Part shown: positions 41,329-50,521 of the stretch, one piece after another
Layout of the letters: each line of letters starts with the position of its first letter
How positions within the stretch are numbered: position 1 is the stretch's first letter
Source: Mycobacterium sp. NS-7484
Lineage (GTDB): Bacteria; Actinomycetota; Actinomycetes; Mycobacteriales; Mycobacteriaceae
Assembly (NCBI RefSeq): GCF_001953975.1
Contig: NZ_MBEJ01000129.1
Span: 1 to 64,000, forward strand
DNA length: 64,000 bases
Direction of reading: 5' to 3'
Position numbers and translations under genes: made by a program
Notes under the pieces: model-generated
Database searches by the model: none
The model's input: the letters and a program-made list of their open reading frames with translations, nothing else
Told to the model about the DNA's origin: nothing

Positions 41329-42354
41329 TCAGCGGTTCGGGGTCACGGCGGCGATGATCTCGGCCACCGACCCGGTGCGGGCGCTGCGCCAGCCGGTGCC
41401 GGCCCAGACGTTGGTGGCCTGCGGATCCCCGGCTGCCACGGAGGCCTTGCGCACCGGGCTGGTGAGGTAATGGATCTCGGGATAGCCCAGTGGGGCCTGC
41501 GCATCGTGCTCGATGACGAAGCGGTTGCGCAACCCACGGGCATAGCGGCCGGAAAAGCTTCGGGTGACCACGGTTTCGGTGAACTCCGGACTCTGCAGCG
41601 CCGCACGGTGCACCGGACTGCTGCCCGATTCGTCGGCCAGCAGAAAGGCGGTGCCCAGTTGCGCCGCCGCAGCGCCGGCCGCCAGGACACCTGCGACATC
41701 GTCGGCGCTGATCAATCCCCCGGCCGCTCCGACCGGCACCTCGACGGCCGCCAGGACCTGGGCCAACAGCTCGTCCAGCGGTTGGCTCGCCGGGGCCGCG
41801 GCCGGGTCGAACGTCCCGCGGTGGCCGCCGGCTGCGGGGCCCTGTACGACAAGTGAATCGAGCCCGCGGCTCACCGCCAGGCGAGCCTCGTCCACCGCCG
41901 TCACGGTGCCGACCGTGGTGATGCCCGCGCCGCGCAACCGGGCGATCTCCGCCTCACTCGGCAAACCGAACGTGAATGACACCACTTCGGGACGCACGTC
42001 GAGCACCACGTCGAGTTTGGCGGCCCACCCATCGTCGTCGTAACGGGGTTCGCCGAGCGCCACCCCGTAACGTCGGGCCTCTGCGGCCAAGTCTGCAGCG
42101 TAGGCCTCGATCTGCTCGGGTGTGCCGACACTGGGTTGAGGCGCAAAGAGATTCACCCCCAGCGGCTCGGTGGTCAAACCGCGTGCGGCGGTGATCCGGT
42201 CAGCCAGCGTGTCGGCGCTCAGATACCCTGCCGCAACGAATCCGAGGCCACCCGCGGCGCTACCGGCGGCGGCCAGTTTCGGTGTCGAGGGCCCACCGGC
42301 CATCGGCGCCACGATCACCGGATGCCGCAGCTCACGAATATCGAATGTGCCCAT
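41329..42354 (-). CDS. Nitronate monooxygenase / 2-nitropropane dioxygenase family
   Basis: FMN enzyme that oxidises alkyl nitronates such as propionate 3-nitronate, or acts on related substrates. The 341-residue TIM barrel has APMAGGPSTPKLAAAGSAAGG at the start, LGFVAAGYLS, VVQGPAAGGHRGTF carrying the conserved catalytic His region, and GGLISADDVAGVLAAGAAAAQLGTAFLL for the FMN phosphate. Start: ATG 42354 overlapping the GNAT stop (GTGATG); GTG 42357 is possible. Confidence 0.9.
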   Translation of the reverse strand: MGTFDIRELRHPVIVAPMAGGPSTPKLAAAGSAAGGLGFVAAGYLSADTLADRITAARGLTTEPLGVNLFAPQPSVGTPEQIEAYAADLAAEARRYGVALGEPRYDDDGWAAKLDVVLDVRPEVVSFTFGLPSEAEIARLRGAGITTVGTVTAVDEARLAVSRGLDSLVVQGPAAGGHRGTFDPAAAPASQPLDELLAQVLAAVEVPVGAAGGLISADDVAGVLAAGAAAAQLGTAFLLADESGSSPVHRAALQSPEFTETVVTRSFSGRYARGLRNRFVIEHDAQAPLGYPEIHYLTSPVRKASVAAGDPQATNVWAGTGWRSARTGSVAEIIAAVTPNR

Positions 42355-42887
42355 CACCGCACCGCCTTTCCGAACAACAACACGTCCTGGGGCTCGTCAC
42401 TCAGATTGGGAAACATCCCGTAGCGCGCCAGCCTTCCCTCCAGTGACAAACCACACCGCCGCAGCACCGCGGCCGAGCCGGCGTTGTCCGCATGGCAGTA
42501 GGCCGACACCCGGTACACCGTCGGGTCGGCCTGTACCTCGGCCAACATCAACGAAACCGCTTCCGACATCAGGCCACGCCCCCACCACGACCGGGCCAAG
42601 CAGTAGCCGACCTCCACCGAGTACGGCTGTAGGCGCCGGAAGGCGCACAGCCCCGCCACGTCGCCATCGATCTCGACCAGCCAGGTCAACTCGTCACCGA
42701 CGTTGAACAACGTGGTGATGACGCGACGTGTTTCGGCCACCCCCGAATGCGGTCGCCAGGACAGATACCGCGTCACCTCGCCGTCGGAGGCGATCTCGGC
42801 GTACAGAGCCTCCGCATCCTCGACGACCGGCGGGCGCAACCGCACCCGTGGGCCGGCCAGAATCTGAGGGCTGGGCATGTCCCCCAT
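42354..42887 (-). CDS. GNAT N-acetyltransferase (RimJ/RimL type)
   Basis: The 177-residue protein has the Acetyltransf_3 pattern: VRLRPPVVEDAEALY near the N-terminus, VEVGYCLARSWWGRGLMSEAV (acetyl-CoA binding loop, here W-GRG-M) and HADNAGSAAVLRRCGLSLEGRL. It probably acetylates an N-terminus or small amine. It overlaps the nitronate monooxygenase gene and is co-transcribed. The start is ATG 42887 or 42878. Confidence 0.88.
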   Translation of the reverse strand: MGDMPSPQILAGPRVRLRPPVVEDAEALYAEIASDGEVTRYLSWRPHSGVAETRRVITTLFNVGDELTWLVEIDGDVAGLCAFRRLQPYSVEVGYCLARSWWGRGLMSEAVSLMLAEVQADPTVYRVSAYCHADNAGSAAVLRRCGLSLEGRLARYGMFPNLSDEPQDVLLFGKAVR

Positions 42888-42934
42888 CCTGCACCGTTGC
42901 CGGTACCGCGCGTCCAGCGGTTTACTGGACCGAT

Positions 42935-43318
42935 ATGGCCATCACGTTCAACCACACCATCGTCGCCGCCAAGGATCGGCAGGCCTCCGCCGACTTCTTC
43001 ACCGAGTTGTTCGGACTGCCGGATGCCCAGGAGTTCGGGCCGTTTCTCGCCGTGACGCTCAATCACGGGGTCAGCCTGGACTACGCCCAGGCGCCGCCAG
43101 ATGCCGAGATCGCGGTACAGCATTACGCATTCCTGGTCTCCGAGGATGAGTTCGACGCGATCTACGGCAAGATCGAGCAGCGGAGCATCCAACACTGGGC
43201 CGATCCGCACGGTCAGCACCCCGGCGAGATCAACCACCACGACGGCGGCCGCGGGGTGTACTTCCGCGATCCCTCCGGCCATGCCTTGGAGATCATCACC
43301 CGGCCGTACGGAGGCTGA
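42935..43318 (+). CDS. VOC-family (glyoxalase-like) protein
   Basis: The 127-residue protein shows one VOC fold: FNHTIVAAKDRQASADFFTELFGL at the start and GVYFRDPSGHALEIITRPYGG at the end. His7, His in VQHYAFLV and Glu in ALEII fit a metal-binding triad. Divergent from the GNAT gene across 47 bp. Function is not predictable. Confidence 0.85.
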   Translation: MAITFNHTIVAAKDRQASADFFTELFGLPDAQEFGPFLAVTLNHGVSLDYAQAPPDAEIAVQHYAFLVSEDEFDAIYGKIEQRSIQHWADPHGQHPGEINHHDGGRGVYFRDPSGHALEIITRPYGG

Positions 43319-43373
43319 CGAGCTCGGCGTCGCGGCGCGATTTTTTGTCGGTGGTCGGTGTGATGATGGCGTC

Positions 43374-44636
43374 ATGTCCTCGGTGACAGCTTCTTCGGAC
43401 GAGCGGGTCCCGCCCCGTGAGCGTCTCGAGGTGTTGTTCGACGAGTTGTCCCAGCTTTGTGGACAGCGCAATGCCATCGACGGGCGCATCGTGGACATCG
43501 TGGCCGAGATCGATCGCGACGAGTTGGGCGGGATCACCGGAGCCCGGTCGATCCCCGCGTTGGTGGCGTGGAAAACCGGTATCTCACCGGCCAACGCCGA
43601 CACGCTGACCGCGGTGGCCCGCCGCTCATCCGAATTCCCCCGCTGCACCGAGGCGCTGCGCGAAGGTCGGCTGTCGCTGGATCAGGTCGGGGTGCTGGCC
43701 AAGGGCGCGGCGGCCGGTTCTGATGAGCATTATCTGGAACTGGCCGAGAACGCCACCGTGAGCCAGCTGCGCACCGCGGTCAAACTCGAACCGCACCCCG
43801 AACCGAAGCCGAAACCCGAACCGCAGCGGTCGTTCACCCGAACCGAGGGCGAGGACGGCTACACCACCTACAGGATCCGGCTGCCCCGCGTGGAAGCGGC
43901 GAAATTCGATGCCGCCCGGGCCGCACACCACGATGCGCTCGTCGCCGACTGGAAACGCAACCACGAGATCGACACCGACACCGGCGAGGTGATCTCGGAT
44001 TCCGCGCCGCCGTTTCCCAACAATGTCGATGCGTTCATGAGTCTGATCACCGCCGGCTGGGACACCGAGGTGGCCGCCCGCCCGCACGGGCAGCACACCA
44101 GCGTCATCGTTCATGCCGATGCCGACAAGTCCTTTGCCTGGCTGCACCTAGGTCCGCTGCTGACCGATGAGGAACGCCAATACCTGCTCTGCGATGCCAC
44201 CTGTGAGGTGTGGTTGCAACGCCATGGCCAGCCGATCGGTGCCGGCCGCACGACGCGCACCATCAGCCGACGGCTACGCCGCGCCTTGGAGCATCGTGAC
44301 CGCTGCTGTGTGGTCCCCGGCTGCGGGGCCACCCGCGGCTTACATGCTCACCACATTCAACATTGGGAGAACGGTGGCCCGACCGAACTGTGGAATCTGG
44401 TGCTGGTGTGTCCCTACCATCACCGGGCCCATCACCACGGCCTGATCACCATCACCGGCCCCGCCGATCAACTCCGGGTCACCGATGACCGCGGCCGCGA
44501 ACTGCACTCCCGGTCGCTGGCCCGTCCACCCACCACGCCGGCACCGGCAGTGCCGCCGTACCGCGGGCCCACCGGGGAACGGGCCGACTGGTGGTGGTAC
44601 CAACCCTTCGAACCACCACCACCGACCGCCAACTAG
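43374..44636 (+). CDS. DUF222 / HNH endonuclease domain protein (13E12 type)
   Basis: The 420-residue protein has an N-terminal DUF222 domain (about 15-270, with [13 protein letters not shown] and [19 protein letters not shown]) and a C-terminal HNH nuclease motif: [21 protein letters not shown], then [21 protein letters not shown]. Two Cys and several His form the zinc-supported beta-beta-alpha metal site. These proteins are the REP13E12 family of M. tuberculosis, multi-copy in many actinobacteria and linked with repeats and phage attachment. The Pro-rich C-terminus is typical. Its stop overlaps the convergent Rrf2 gene by 4 nt. Confidence 0.9.
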   Translation: MSSVTASSDERVPPRERLEVLFDELSQLCGQRNAIDGRIVDIVAEIDRDELGGITGARSIPALVAWKTGISPANADTLTAVARRSSEFPRCTEALREGRLSLDQVGVLAKGAAAGSDEHYLELAENATVSQLRTAVKLEPHPEPKPKPEPQRSFTRTEGEDGYTTYRIRLPRVEAAKFDAARAAHHDALVADWKRNHEIDTDTGEVISDSAPPFPNNVDAFMSLITAGWDTEVAARPHGQHTSVIVHADADKSFAWLHLGPLLTDEERQYLLCDATCEVWLQRHGQPIGAGRTTRTISRRLRRALEHRDRCCVVPGCGATRGLHAHHIQHWENGGPTELWNLVLVCPYHHRAHHHGLITITGPADQLRVTDDRGRELHSRSLARPPTTPAPAVPPYRGPTGERADWWWYQPFEPPPPTAN

Positions 44637-45097
44637 CGGTGCCCGCGCTCGTGTTCCTGATCGCGGTAGGCATTGGCCAACGTGTCGACATGATCGGGCA
44701 GGGCGCCGGCCGCCACGTCGGCCAGGCTGGTTTCCTCCAACACCGAGCGCATGCTGGCCCGCAGGGCCCGCCAGACATCGGTCAGCGCGGCCGTCGGGCC
44801 CGAATACGGCAGATCACCCAACCCGATATCGCGCACGCTGGCCAGCGGTCCGTCGATACAACGCAATACGTCGGCAATGCTGATCTCGCCGGCCGGGCGC
44901 GCCAGCTCGTAACCACCGTCGCGGCCGCGATGGCTGCGGACCAGTCGATCGGTGCGCAATGCCGAGAGGATGTCGACGAGAAACTGCGCCGGGATACCTT
45001 GTGCCTTGGCCAGGTCATCGGTTTTGACCAGCTCACCGTCGGCAACCGTGGCGAGCTGAACCATGGCGCGGACGGCATACTCCGCCTTCGCCGACAT
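44633..45097 (-). CDS. Rrf2-family transcriptional regulator
   Basis: The 154-residue protein has the Rrf2 winged-helix: [34 protein letters not shown] (recognition region) and the wing [14 protein letters not shown]. It has a single cysteine (RCIDG), so it lacks the three-Cys iron-sulfur cluster of IscR/NsrR and resembles CymR, a cysteine-metabolism regulator. The position next to cysD-cysNC-cysQ matches Rv1287 of M. tuberculosis and supports a role in sulfur control. ATG 45097 has GAGGG 7 nt upstream; ATG 45103 is the alternative. Confidence 0.9.
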   Translation of the reverse strand: MSAKAEYAVRAMVQLATVADGELVKTDDLAKAQGIPAQFLVDILSALRTDRLVRSHRGRDGGYELARPAGEISIADVLRCIDGPLASVRDIGLGDLPYSGPTAALTDVWRALRASMRSVLEETSLADVAAGALPDHVDTLANAYRDQEHERGHR

Positions 45098-45201
45098 CCG
45101 CATGCCCTCAGATTCTGCCAGCTCGACAATCGCCGGCCCGGACGCGGTTTGATGCCGCCCGGGCATGAGCCCCGTCATGAGCCCCGACATAAGCTCCGAC
45201 C

Positions 45202-45345
45202 ATGGCGGTCCGGGATTGGTCCAAGGCCAAGTTCACGTTCGTGATTCTGCTGCCCATCGCGGCCCTCATCGCGGCTCCGATGGTCGTGTGGAGCTACCAC
45301 ACCGAGCGTCCCAAGTCCGAGTGCCCCGCCGAATGGTTTCCCTGA
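45202..45345 (+). CDS. Small membrane protein, frame ends early at a probable frameshift
   Basis: The 47-codon frame starts [20 protein letters not shown] and has one membrane helix (about residues 11-30), then a soluble part with [16 protein letters not shown] before TGA. Shifting +1 at the stop continues with [20 protein letters not shown] and ends in DEPPPDMPKPPV at 45460. The two parts together (84 residues) look like one small exported or anchored protein with a cysteine in each part (SECPAE and VACPG). Divergent from the Rrf2 gene. Start chosen at the first ATG after the Rrf2 upstream region. Family not recognised. Confidence 0.55.
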   Translation: MAVRDWSKAKFTFVILLPIAALIAAPMVVWSYHTERPKSECPAEWFP

Positions 45346-45460
45346 TCGCGATTACGTGGGCGGGCTCCAGGACTCGATGACCATCGGCCACGATCTGATC
45401 GTCGCCTGCCCCGGCGTCGGCGACGAGCCGCCACCGGACATGCCGAAACCACCGGTGTAG
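45346..45460 (+). other. C-terminal part of the small membrane protein in the +1 frame
   Basis: The frame continues without stop to TAG at 45458-45460 and has the GC-rich third positions of real coding sequence. The junction reads TTT CCC TGA T; slippage of one base at CCC gives TTT CCC-T GAT. CCC-TGA is a known shift-prone site, so either programmed +1 frameshifting, a real mutation or a sequencing error can explain it. Confidence 0.5.
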
Positions 45461-45477
45461 ACAGCGATCCGGGGGAA

Positions 45478-46221
45478 CTATGCCGCGGTGACCGCCAGTA
45501 CCCGGTCGGCCAGTTCGGGCCGGCACACGATCAGATCGGGCAGGGTCGGGTCGGCCGAGTTGTAGACCAGCGCCGAGCCGTCGATGCGCGAGGTGTGCAG
45601 GCCGGCCGCCCGCGCCACCGCCACGGGTGCGGCCGAATCCCATTCGTACTGGCCACCGGCGTGCACGTACACATCGGCCACCCCACGGATCACCGCCGCG
45701 ACTTTGGCGCCCGCCGAACCCATTTCCACCAGAGTTCCGTCGAGCGCCTCGCGCACCGCCAACGCGACGGCGGGCGGGCGGGTACGCGACACCACGACCC
45801 GTGGCGGACCGTCGAAGGGCCGCGGCGCGGCCACCTCGGGGGTGGACAGCGTGGTGTTCTGAGCCGGCAGCGCGACCGCCCCGGCCACGAGTTCCCCGGC
45901 CTGCCACAGCGCCACGTGCACGGCCCAATCGTCGCGGCCGAGTTCGGAGAACTCGCGGGTGCCGTCGAGCGGGTCGACGATCCAGACCCGCTCGGCGCTC
46001 AACCGCGCCGGGTCCGACCGCTCATCGGCCGTCGCCTCCTCGGACAACACCGAGTCACCAGGAACCAGTCTGGCCAATTCGGCCATCAGGAACTCGTGGG
46101 ACTGCTTGTCTCCGGCGGCTTTTCGCTCGGCAGCCGGCGCGTCGGCGAAGTCGGCACGGACATCGAGCAGCAGATCCCCGGCCTTGGTGGCGAGCCGGGC
46201 GGCGAGCTCGTGATCGTTCAC
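45478..46221 (-). CDS. cysQ: 3'-phosphoadenosine 5'-phosphate phosphatase (CysQ), IMPase fold
   Basis: CysQ removes 3'-phosphate from PAP or PAPS and so tunes sulfate assimilation. The 247-residue protein has the inositol-monophosphatase-like metal sites: EEAT, WIVDPLDGTREF (DPLDGT motif) and YEWDSAAPVAVARAAG (WDSAAP motif). Its GTG overlaps the cysNC stop, so it belongs to the cysD-cysNC-cysQ operon, where CysNC makes PAPS. An inositol-phosphatase role cannot be ruled out from sequence. Confidence 0.88.
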   Translation of the reverse strand: MNDHELAARLATKAGDLLLDVRADFADAPAAERKAAGDKQSHEFLMAELARLVPGDSVLSEEATADERSDPARLSAERVWIVDPLDGTREFSELGRDDWAVHVALWQAGELVAGAVALPAQNTTLSTPEVAAPRPFDGPPRVVVSRTRPPAVALAVREALDGTLVEMGSAGAKVAAVIRGVADVYVHAGGQYEWDSAAPVAVARAAGLHTSRIDGSALVYNSADPTLPDLIVCRPELADRVLAVTAA

Positions 46222-48062
46222 CCCGGCAATCCCAACAGCTCGATCACCATGTCGGCCAGTTCATCGGTGCTGCGTTCCGGCGTGAGCCGCAGATCCGGGT
46301 TCTTCGGTCGCTGGTACGGGCTGTCGATGCCGGTGAAGTGCGTGATCTCACCGGCGCGGGCCTTGGCGTACAGGCCCTTGGGGTCGCGACGTTCGCAGTC
46401 TTCCAGCGGGGTGTCACAGAACACCTCGAAGAAGTCCAGGCCCGCGTCGGTGGTCACCTGCCGCGCCAGCGCGCGGTGCTCTTCGAGCGGGCTGATCGCC
46501 GGCACCAGAACGATCTGCCCGGAATCGGCGAGGATCGCGGCGATGTGGGCGAGCCTGCGCTGGTTCTCGGCCCGGTCGGCCATCGAGAAGCCCAGATCGG
46601 CGTTGAGTCCGTGTCGCAGGTTGTCTCCGTCCAGAACGTAAGCGGGGAAACCCTTTTCGATCAGCTTCTGCTCCACCAGCACCGCCACCGAGGACTTGCC
46701 CGAGCCGGACAGGCCGGTGAACCACACGGTGCGGCCGCGGCTGAGCCGCTCGCCCGCCGAGACCAGCGACGCGTGGCGCACGGTGTTGGGGCTGGCCGAC
46801 TCGTTGCGGGTATCGCGCAACACCATGCCCGCACCCACGGTGCCGTTGGTGTTGGGGTCGATCAGGATGAACGAGCCGGTGGCCGCATTGCGGCTGTACT
46901 CGTCGAGCAGCAACGGGCTCTGCGTCCGCAGTGAAATACGGCCCAGCTCATTGAGTTTGAGTGCGCTGGCCGATTTGTCCCGGTGCAGGCTGTTGACGTC
47001 CAGCCGGTAGTCCAGGCCAGTGACCCTGGCCCGGGTGGTCCGGGTGGTGTGCTTGATCAGGTACTCGCGGCCGGGTTCCAGCGAGGATTCGTCGGCCATC
47101 CAGCACACCGTGGCGTCGAACTCCTGGGTGATCCGGGGCTGGTTGTTGGGCCGGGCGATCATGTCGCCGCGCGAGATGTCGATGTCGTCGGACAGGCTGA
47201 TCGACACAGCCATCGGCGGGAAGGCCTCTTCGACGACGCCGCTGGGGCCGTGGATCTCGGTGATGCGGGTCGGCTTCCCGGCCGGCAGCACGATCACGTC
47301 GTCACCGGCGCGCAGCACGCCGCTGGCGACGGTGCCGGCGTAGCTGCGGTGGTCGGCGTGCTCGTGGGTCTGCGGCCGGATCACGTACTGCACCGGGAAA
47401 CGCACGTCGACCAGGTTGCGGTCACCGGCGATGTAGACGTCTTCGAGATGACTCAGCAGCGACGGCCCTTCGTACCAGGGCGTGACATCGGATTTGGTCA
47501 CCACGTTGTCGCCGTTGAGCGCCGACATCGGGATGGTGGTCACGTCGTGCACGTCCAACCGGGCGGCGAAGGCATGGAACTCGTCGCGGATCGCCTCGAA
47601 ACGCTCCTGGTCCCAGTCGATCAGGTCCATCTTGTTGACGGCCAGCACGATGTGCTGGATGCCCAGCAGCGAGGCCAGAAACGCGTGCCGGCGGGATTGC
47701 TCGAGCAGGCCGTGGCGCGCGTCGACCAGCACGATGACCAGCTGCGCGGTGGAGGCCCCGGTCACCATGTTGCGGGTGTACTGGATGTGCCCGGGCGTGT
47801 CGGCGATGATGAATTTCCGCTTGGCCGTGGCGAAATAGCGGTAGGCCACGTCGATCGTGATGCCCTGTTCCCGCTCGGCGCGCAGGCCGTCGGTGACCAG
47901 AGCCAGGTCGGTGTAGTCGTGACCGCGTTCCTTGGAGGTCCGCTCGACGGCGGCCAGCTGATCCTCCATGACGGCCTTGGAGTCGAACAGCAACCGGCCG
48001 ATCAGCGTGGACTTGCCGTCGTCGACGGAACCCGCCGTGGCAATGCGAAGCAGTGTGCTCAT
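46218..48062 (-). CDS. cysNC: Bifunctional sulfate adenylyltransferase subunit 1 / APS kinase
   Basis: CysN is the GTPase that drives ATP sulfurylase; CysC phosphorylates APS to PAPS. The 614-residue fusion has the GTPase P-loop GSVDDGKS (11-18), DTPGH, NKMD in AVNKMDLID, then beta-barrel domains, and from about 440 the APS kinase with GLSGSGKSS (about 450), DGDNLRHGLN and FEVFCDTPLEDCERRDPKGLY. Its ATG shares a base with the cysD stop. This is the typical mycobacterial fusion. Confidence 0.97.
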   Translation of the reverse strand: MSTLLRIATAGSVDDGKSTLIGRLLFDSKAVMEDQLAAVERTSKERGHDYTDLALVTDGLRAEREQGITIDVAYRYFATAKRKFIIADTPGHIQYTRNMVTGASTAQLVIVLVDARHGLLEQSRRHAFLASLLGIQHIVLAVNKMDLIDWDQERFEAIRDEFHAFAARLDVHDVTTIPMSALNGDNVVTKSDVTPWYEGPSLLSHLEDVYIAGDRNLVDVRFPVQYVIRPQTHEHADHRSYAGTVASGVLRAGDDVIVLPAGKPTRITEIHGPSGVVEEAFPPMAVSISLSDDIDISRGDMIARPNNQPRITQEFDATVCWMADESSLEPGREYLIKHTTRTTRARVTGLDYRLDVNSLHRDKSASALKLNELGRISLRTQSPLLLDEYSRNAATGSFILIDPNTNGTVGAGMVLRDTRNESASPNTVRHASLVSAGERLSRGRTVWFTGLSGSGKSSVAVLVEQKLIEKGFPAYVLDGDNLRHGLNADLGFSMADRAENQRRLAHIAAILADSGQIVLVPAISPLEEHRALARQVTTDAGLDFFEVFCDTPLEDCERRDPKGLYAKARAGEITHFTGIDSPYQRPKNPDLRLTPERSTDELADMVIELLGLPG

Positions 48063-48994
48063 CAGAAATACCCCTCGCGCTTGCGATCTTCCATGCCGGC
48101 CTCGGAGATCCGGTCGTCGGCGCGGGTGGCGCCGCGCTCGGTGAGCCGGGACACCGCGGTCTCGGCGATCACCTCGGAAACCGTTGCGGCCGTTGATTCG
48201 ACGCAGCCGGTGCAGGTCACGTCGCCGACGGTGCGGAAGCGCACGGTCTTCTCGATCACCGGTTCGTCCTTGCGCGGCTGCATGTACTTGTGCACCGCGA
48301 GCAGCATGCCGTCGCGCTCGAACACCTTGCGCTGGTGCGCGTAGTAGATGGAGGGCAGCTTGATCTTCTCGGCGCCGATGTAGGACCAGATGTCGAACTC
48401 GGTCCAGTTGGAGATCGGGAAGGCACGGATGTGCTCGCCCTTGTGGTGCCGGCCGTTGTACAGGTTCCACAGCTCGGGGCGCTGCGCCTTGGGGTCCCAC
48501 TGGCCGAACTCGTCGCGGAAGGAGAACACGCGCTCCTTGGCGCGGGCCTTCTCCTCGTCGCGCCGGGCCCCACCGAAGGCGGCGTCGAACTTGTTCTCCC
48601 GGATGCCGCGCAGCAGGGTGACGGTCTGGATCGGGTTGCGCGACGGGATGGTCTCCACCACGCGGCCGGCGTCGATGTCGTCCTGCACCTTGGCGACCAC
48701 CAGGCGCGCACCGTAGTGCTCGACGAGCTCGTCGCGAGCCTGGTAGACCTCGTCGAAGTTGTGGCCGGTGTCGACGTGCATGACGGGGAACGGCAGCCGG
48801 CCCGGCGCGAACGCCTTGACCGCCAGGTGCAGCATGACGATCGAGTCCTTGCCGCCGGAGAACAGCAGCACCGGCTTCTCGAACTCCGCGGCGACCTCAC
48901 GGATGATGTGGATGGCCTCGGCCTCCAGCGACCGCAGGTGGCTCAGCTCGTAATGCCCGGCGCGGCCGGCGTCTGACTTTTGCGCGGTGGTCAT
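48062..48994 (-). CDS. cysD: Sulfate adenylyltransferase subunit 2
   Basis: CysD makes APS from sulfate and ATP, coupled to CysN GTP hydrolysis. The 310-residue PP-loop enzyme has SGGKDS (46-51), the region GGARRDEEKARAKERVFSFRD and the C-terminus with RTVGDVTCTGCVES. It is first gene of the cys operon, with a strong promoter 46-76 nt upstream. The ATG is preceded by GGGGAAGCG. Confidence 0.97.
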   Translation of the reverse strand: MTTAQKSDAGRAGHYELSHLRSLEAEAIHIIREVAAEFEKPVLLFSGGKDSIVMLHLAVKAFAPGRLPFPVMHVDTGHNFDEVYQARDELVEHYGARLVVAKVQDDIDAGRVVETIPSRNPIQTVTLLRGIRENKFDAAFGGARRDEEKARAKERVFSFRDEFGQWDPKAQRPELWNLYNGRHHKGEHIRAFPISNWTEFDIWSYIGAEKIKLPSIYYAHQRKVFERDGMLLAVHKYMQPRKDEPVIEKTVRFRTVGDVTCTGCVESTAATVSEVIAETAVSRLTERGATRADDRISEAGMEDRKREGYF

Positions 48995-49045
48995 CGCTTC
49001 CCCATTAAGTTGGTAGGAATGGCCAGAATTGCAAGCATAGTCCGG

Positions 49046-49075
49046 AATCTATCCGCCCCAGCGACGCGGTGTCAA
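49046..49075 (-). promoter_or_regulatory. Promoter of cysD-cysNC-cysQ
   Basis: On the minus strand TTGACA (49075-49070), an 18-nt spacer and TAGATT (49051-49046) match the sigma-A consensus very well. Transcription from about 49039 would give a 45-nt leader before the cysD ATG. This is the best protein-gene promoter I can read in the window. Confidence 0.75.
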
Positions 49076-49108
49076 TGCCGAGCCAGCCCGATGTCGAGGC
49101 CGGATACT

Positions 49109-50488
49109 TCAGCCTCGGTGCCCGCTGACGTGGGCCGCCGCCCGATGCGGCAGTCGCACGGTGGCGATCAGGGTCAGCGCCAGCAACGCCCCCAGCACCA
49201 GGTACGTCCACGAATATGAGGTGAGCTGGCCGAGCAGCAGTGCCGCCACGGCGACGCCGAGTCCGGCCGCCAATTCCTGAACCGAGGCGTTGAGCGTGTT
49301 GGCATGCGTCAACTCGTCACCGTCGACATCGGAGAACGCCAGGCTGTTGTACGCGGTGAAGCCGATCGACCGCAGCGCGCCGCTGAGATACAGCACAACG
49401 GCCATCACCACCACCGGCAGCCCGGGACGCAGAGCGGCTAGCAGGCCGAAACACCCCACCGAGGCCACCCCGTTGACCAACAGAACACCGCGGATGCCGA
49501 ACCGGCGCATCAGCGGCGTGGTGGCCGGTTTGATGGTCAGATTGCCGGCGAACAGGGCGGCCACCATCACCCCCGCGGCCAGTGGAGTCCAGCCGAACTC
49601 CAGTTGGAACTGCAGCGGCAGCAGGAACGGCACCGCGGTGATCACCATGCGGTACAGCGACCCGGCCAGCACGGTGATTCGCAGGGTGTGCACGCGTAGC
49701 ACCCGTAGCTGCATCAGCGGCGCCGGCGCGGTGAGCAGTCGCCAGAGCGCCGCGCCGAGCAGGAGTACCGCCGCGGCACCGCACCCGGCGACCAGTGCCC
49801 ACTGCGTCCCGGAAAACCGGATGTGCTCCAGGGCGATCAGGGCTCCAGCTATCCCCGAGCCGAGCAGCAGCATCCCCGGCCAGTCCAGCGATCGGGCCTG
49901 GGATTGCGGGCCGCCGTGGACGTATTTGAGCGCGAAGGCAATTCCGATCAGGCCGATCGGAATGTTGATCGCGAAGATCCACCGCCAGCTGCCCAGCGTC
50001 GCGATCGCCCCGCCCAGCACCGGCGCCAGCACCGGTGCGGTCAAGGCCGGCCAGGTCAGCAGTGCGATCGCCCGCACCAGATCGGACTTGCTGCTGTGGC
50101 GCAGCACCGCCAGCCGCCCGACCGGGACCATCATGGCCCCGCCCACCCCCTGCAACACCCGCATGAGCACGAGCATCGGCAGCGATGCGCTCAGCGCGCA
50201 GCCGACCGAGGCGACCGTGAACACCACGATCGCGCCGAGAAACACCCGCCGGGTGCCGAACCGGTCGGCCAGCCACCCCGTCGCCGGGATCAGCACCGCA
50301 ACCGTGACCAGGTACGCCGAGATCGCCACGTTGACGTCGATCGCCGCGACACCGAACGACGCGGCGATCATCGGGATGGTCGGCGCGATGATCGTGGCGT
50401 CGAGAATCTCCATGAACAGTGCGCCGGCGACCACCAGCGCCATACCGCGTGGGAACGGTGGGTTCTCGGCTTCCGGAATCGAGCGCAT
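49109..50488 (-). CDS. MFS transporter, DHA2 (EmrB/QacA) type
   Basis: The 459-residue protein has 14 predicted membrane segments, motif A in GWLADRFGTRRVF, motif C-like MVPVGRLAVLRH region and the DHA2 antiporter feature ALLTWPALTAPVLAPVLGGAIATLGSWRWIFAINIPIG. It is likely a proton-driven drug or metabolite exporter; substrate unknown. ATG 50488 is taken; an in-frame TTG lies at 50497. It ends about 30 nt before the cys promoter region begins. Confidence 0.88.
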   Translation of the reverse strand: MRSIPEAENPPFPRGMALVVAGALFMEILDATIIAPTIPMIAASFGVAAIDVNVAISAYLVTVAVLIPATGWLADRFGTRRVFLGAIVVFTVASVGCALSASLPMLVLMRVLQGVGGAMMVPVGRLAVLRHSSKSDLVRAIALLTWPALTAPVLAPVLGGAIATLGSWRWIFAINIPIGLIGIAFALKYVHGGPQSQARSLDWPGMLLLGSGIAGALIALEHIRFSGTQWALVAGCGAAAVLLLGAALWRLLTAPAPLMQLRVLRVHTLRITVLAGSLYRMVITAVPFLLPLQFQLEFGWTPLAAGVMVAALFAGNLTIKPATTPLMRRFGIRGVLLVNGVASVGCFGLLAALRPGLPVVVMAVVLYLSGALRSIGFTAYNSLAFSDVDGDELTHANTLNASVQELAAGLGVAVAALLLGQLTSYSWTYLVLGALLALTLIATVRLPHRAAAHVSGHRG

Positions 50489-50521
50489 CGGGGGCAATCT
50501 AGTTCAGCCCCGCGGCCAGGG

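Noticed and set aside
43335-43347. Possible terminator before the DUF222 gene (T-run after a GC-rich stretch)
   Set aside because: The GC-rich part cannot form a stem with a sensible loop, so the T-run alone is not enough.
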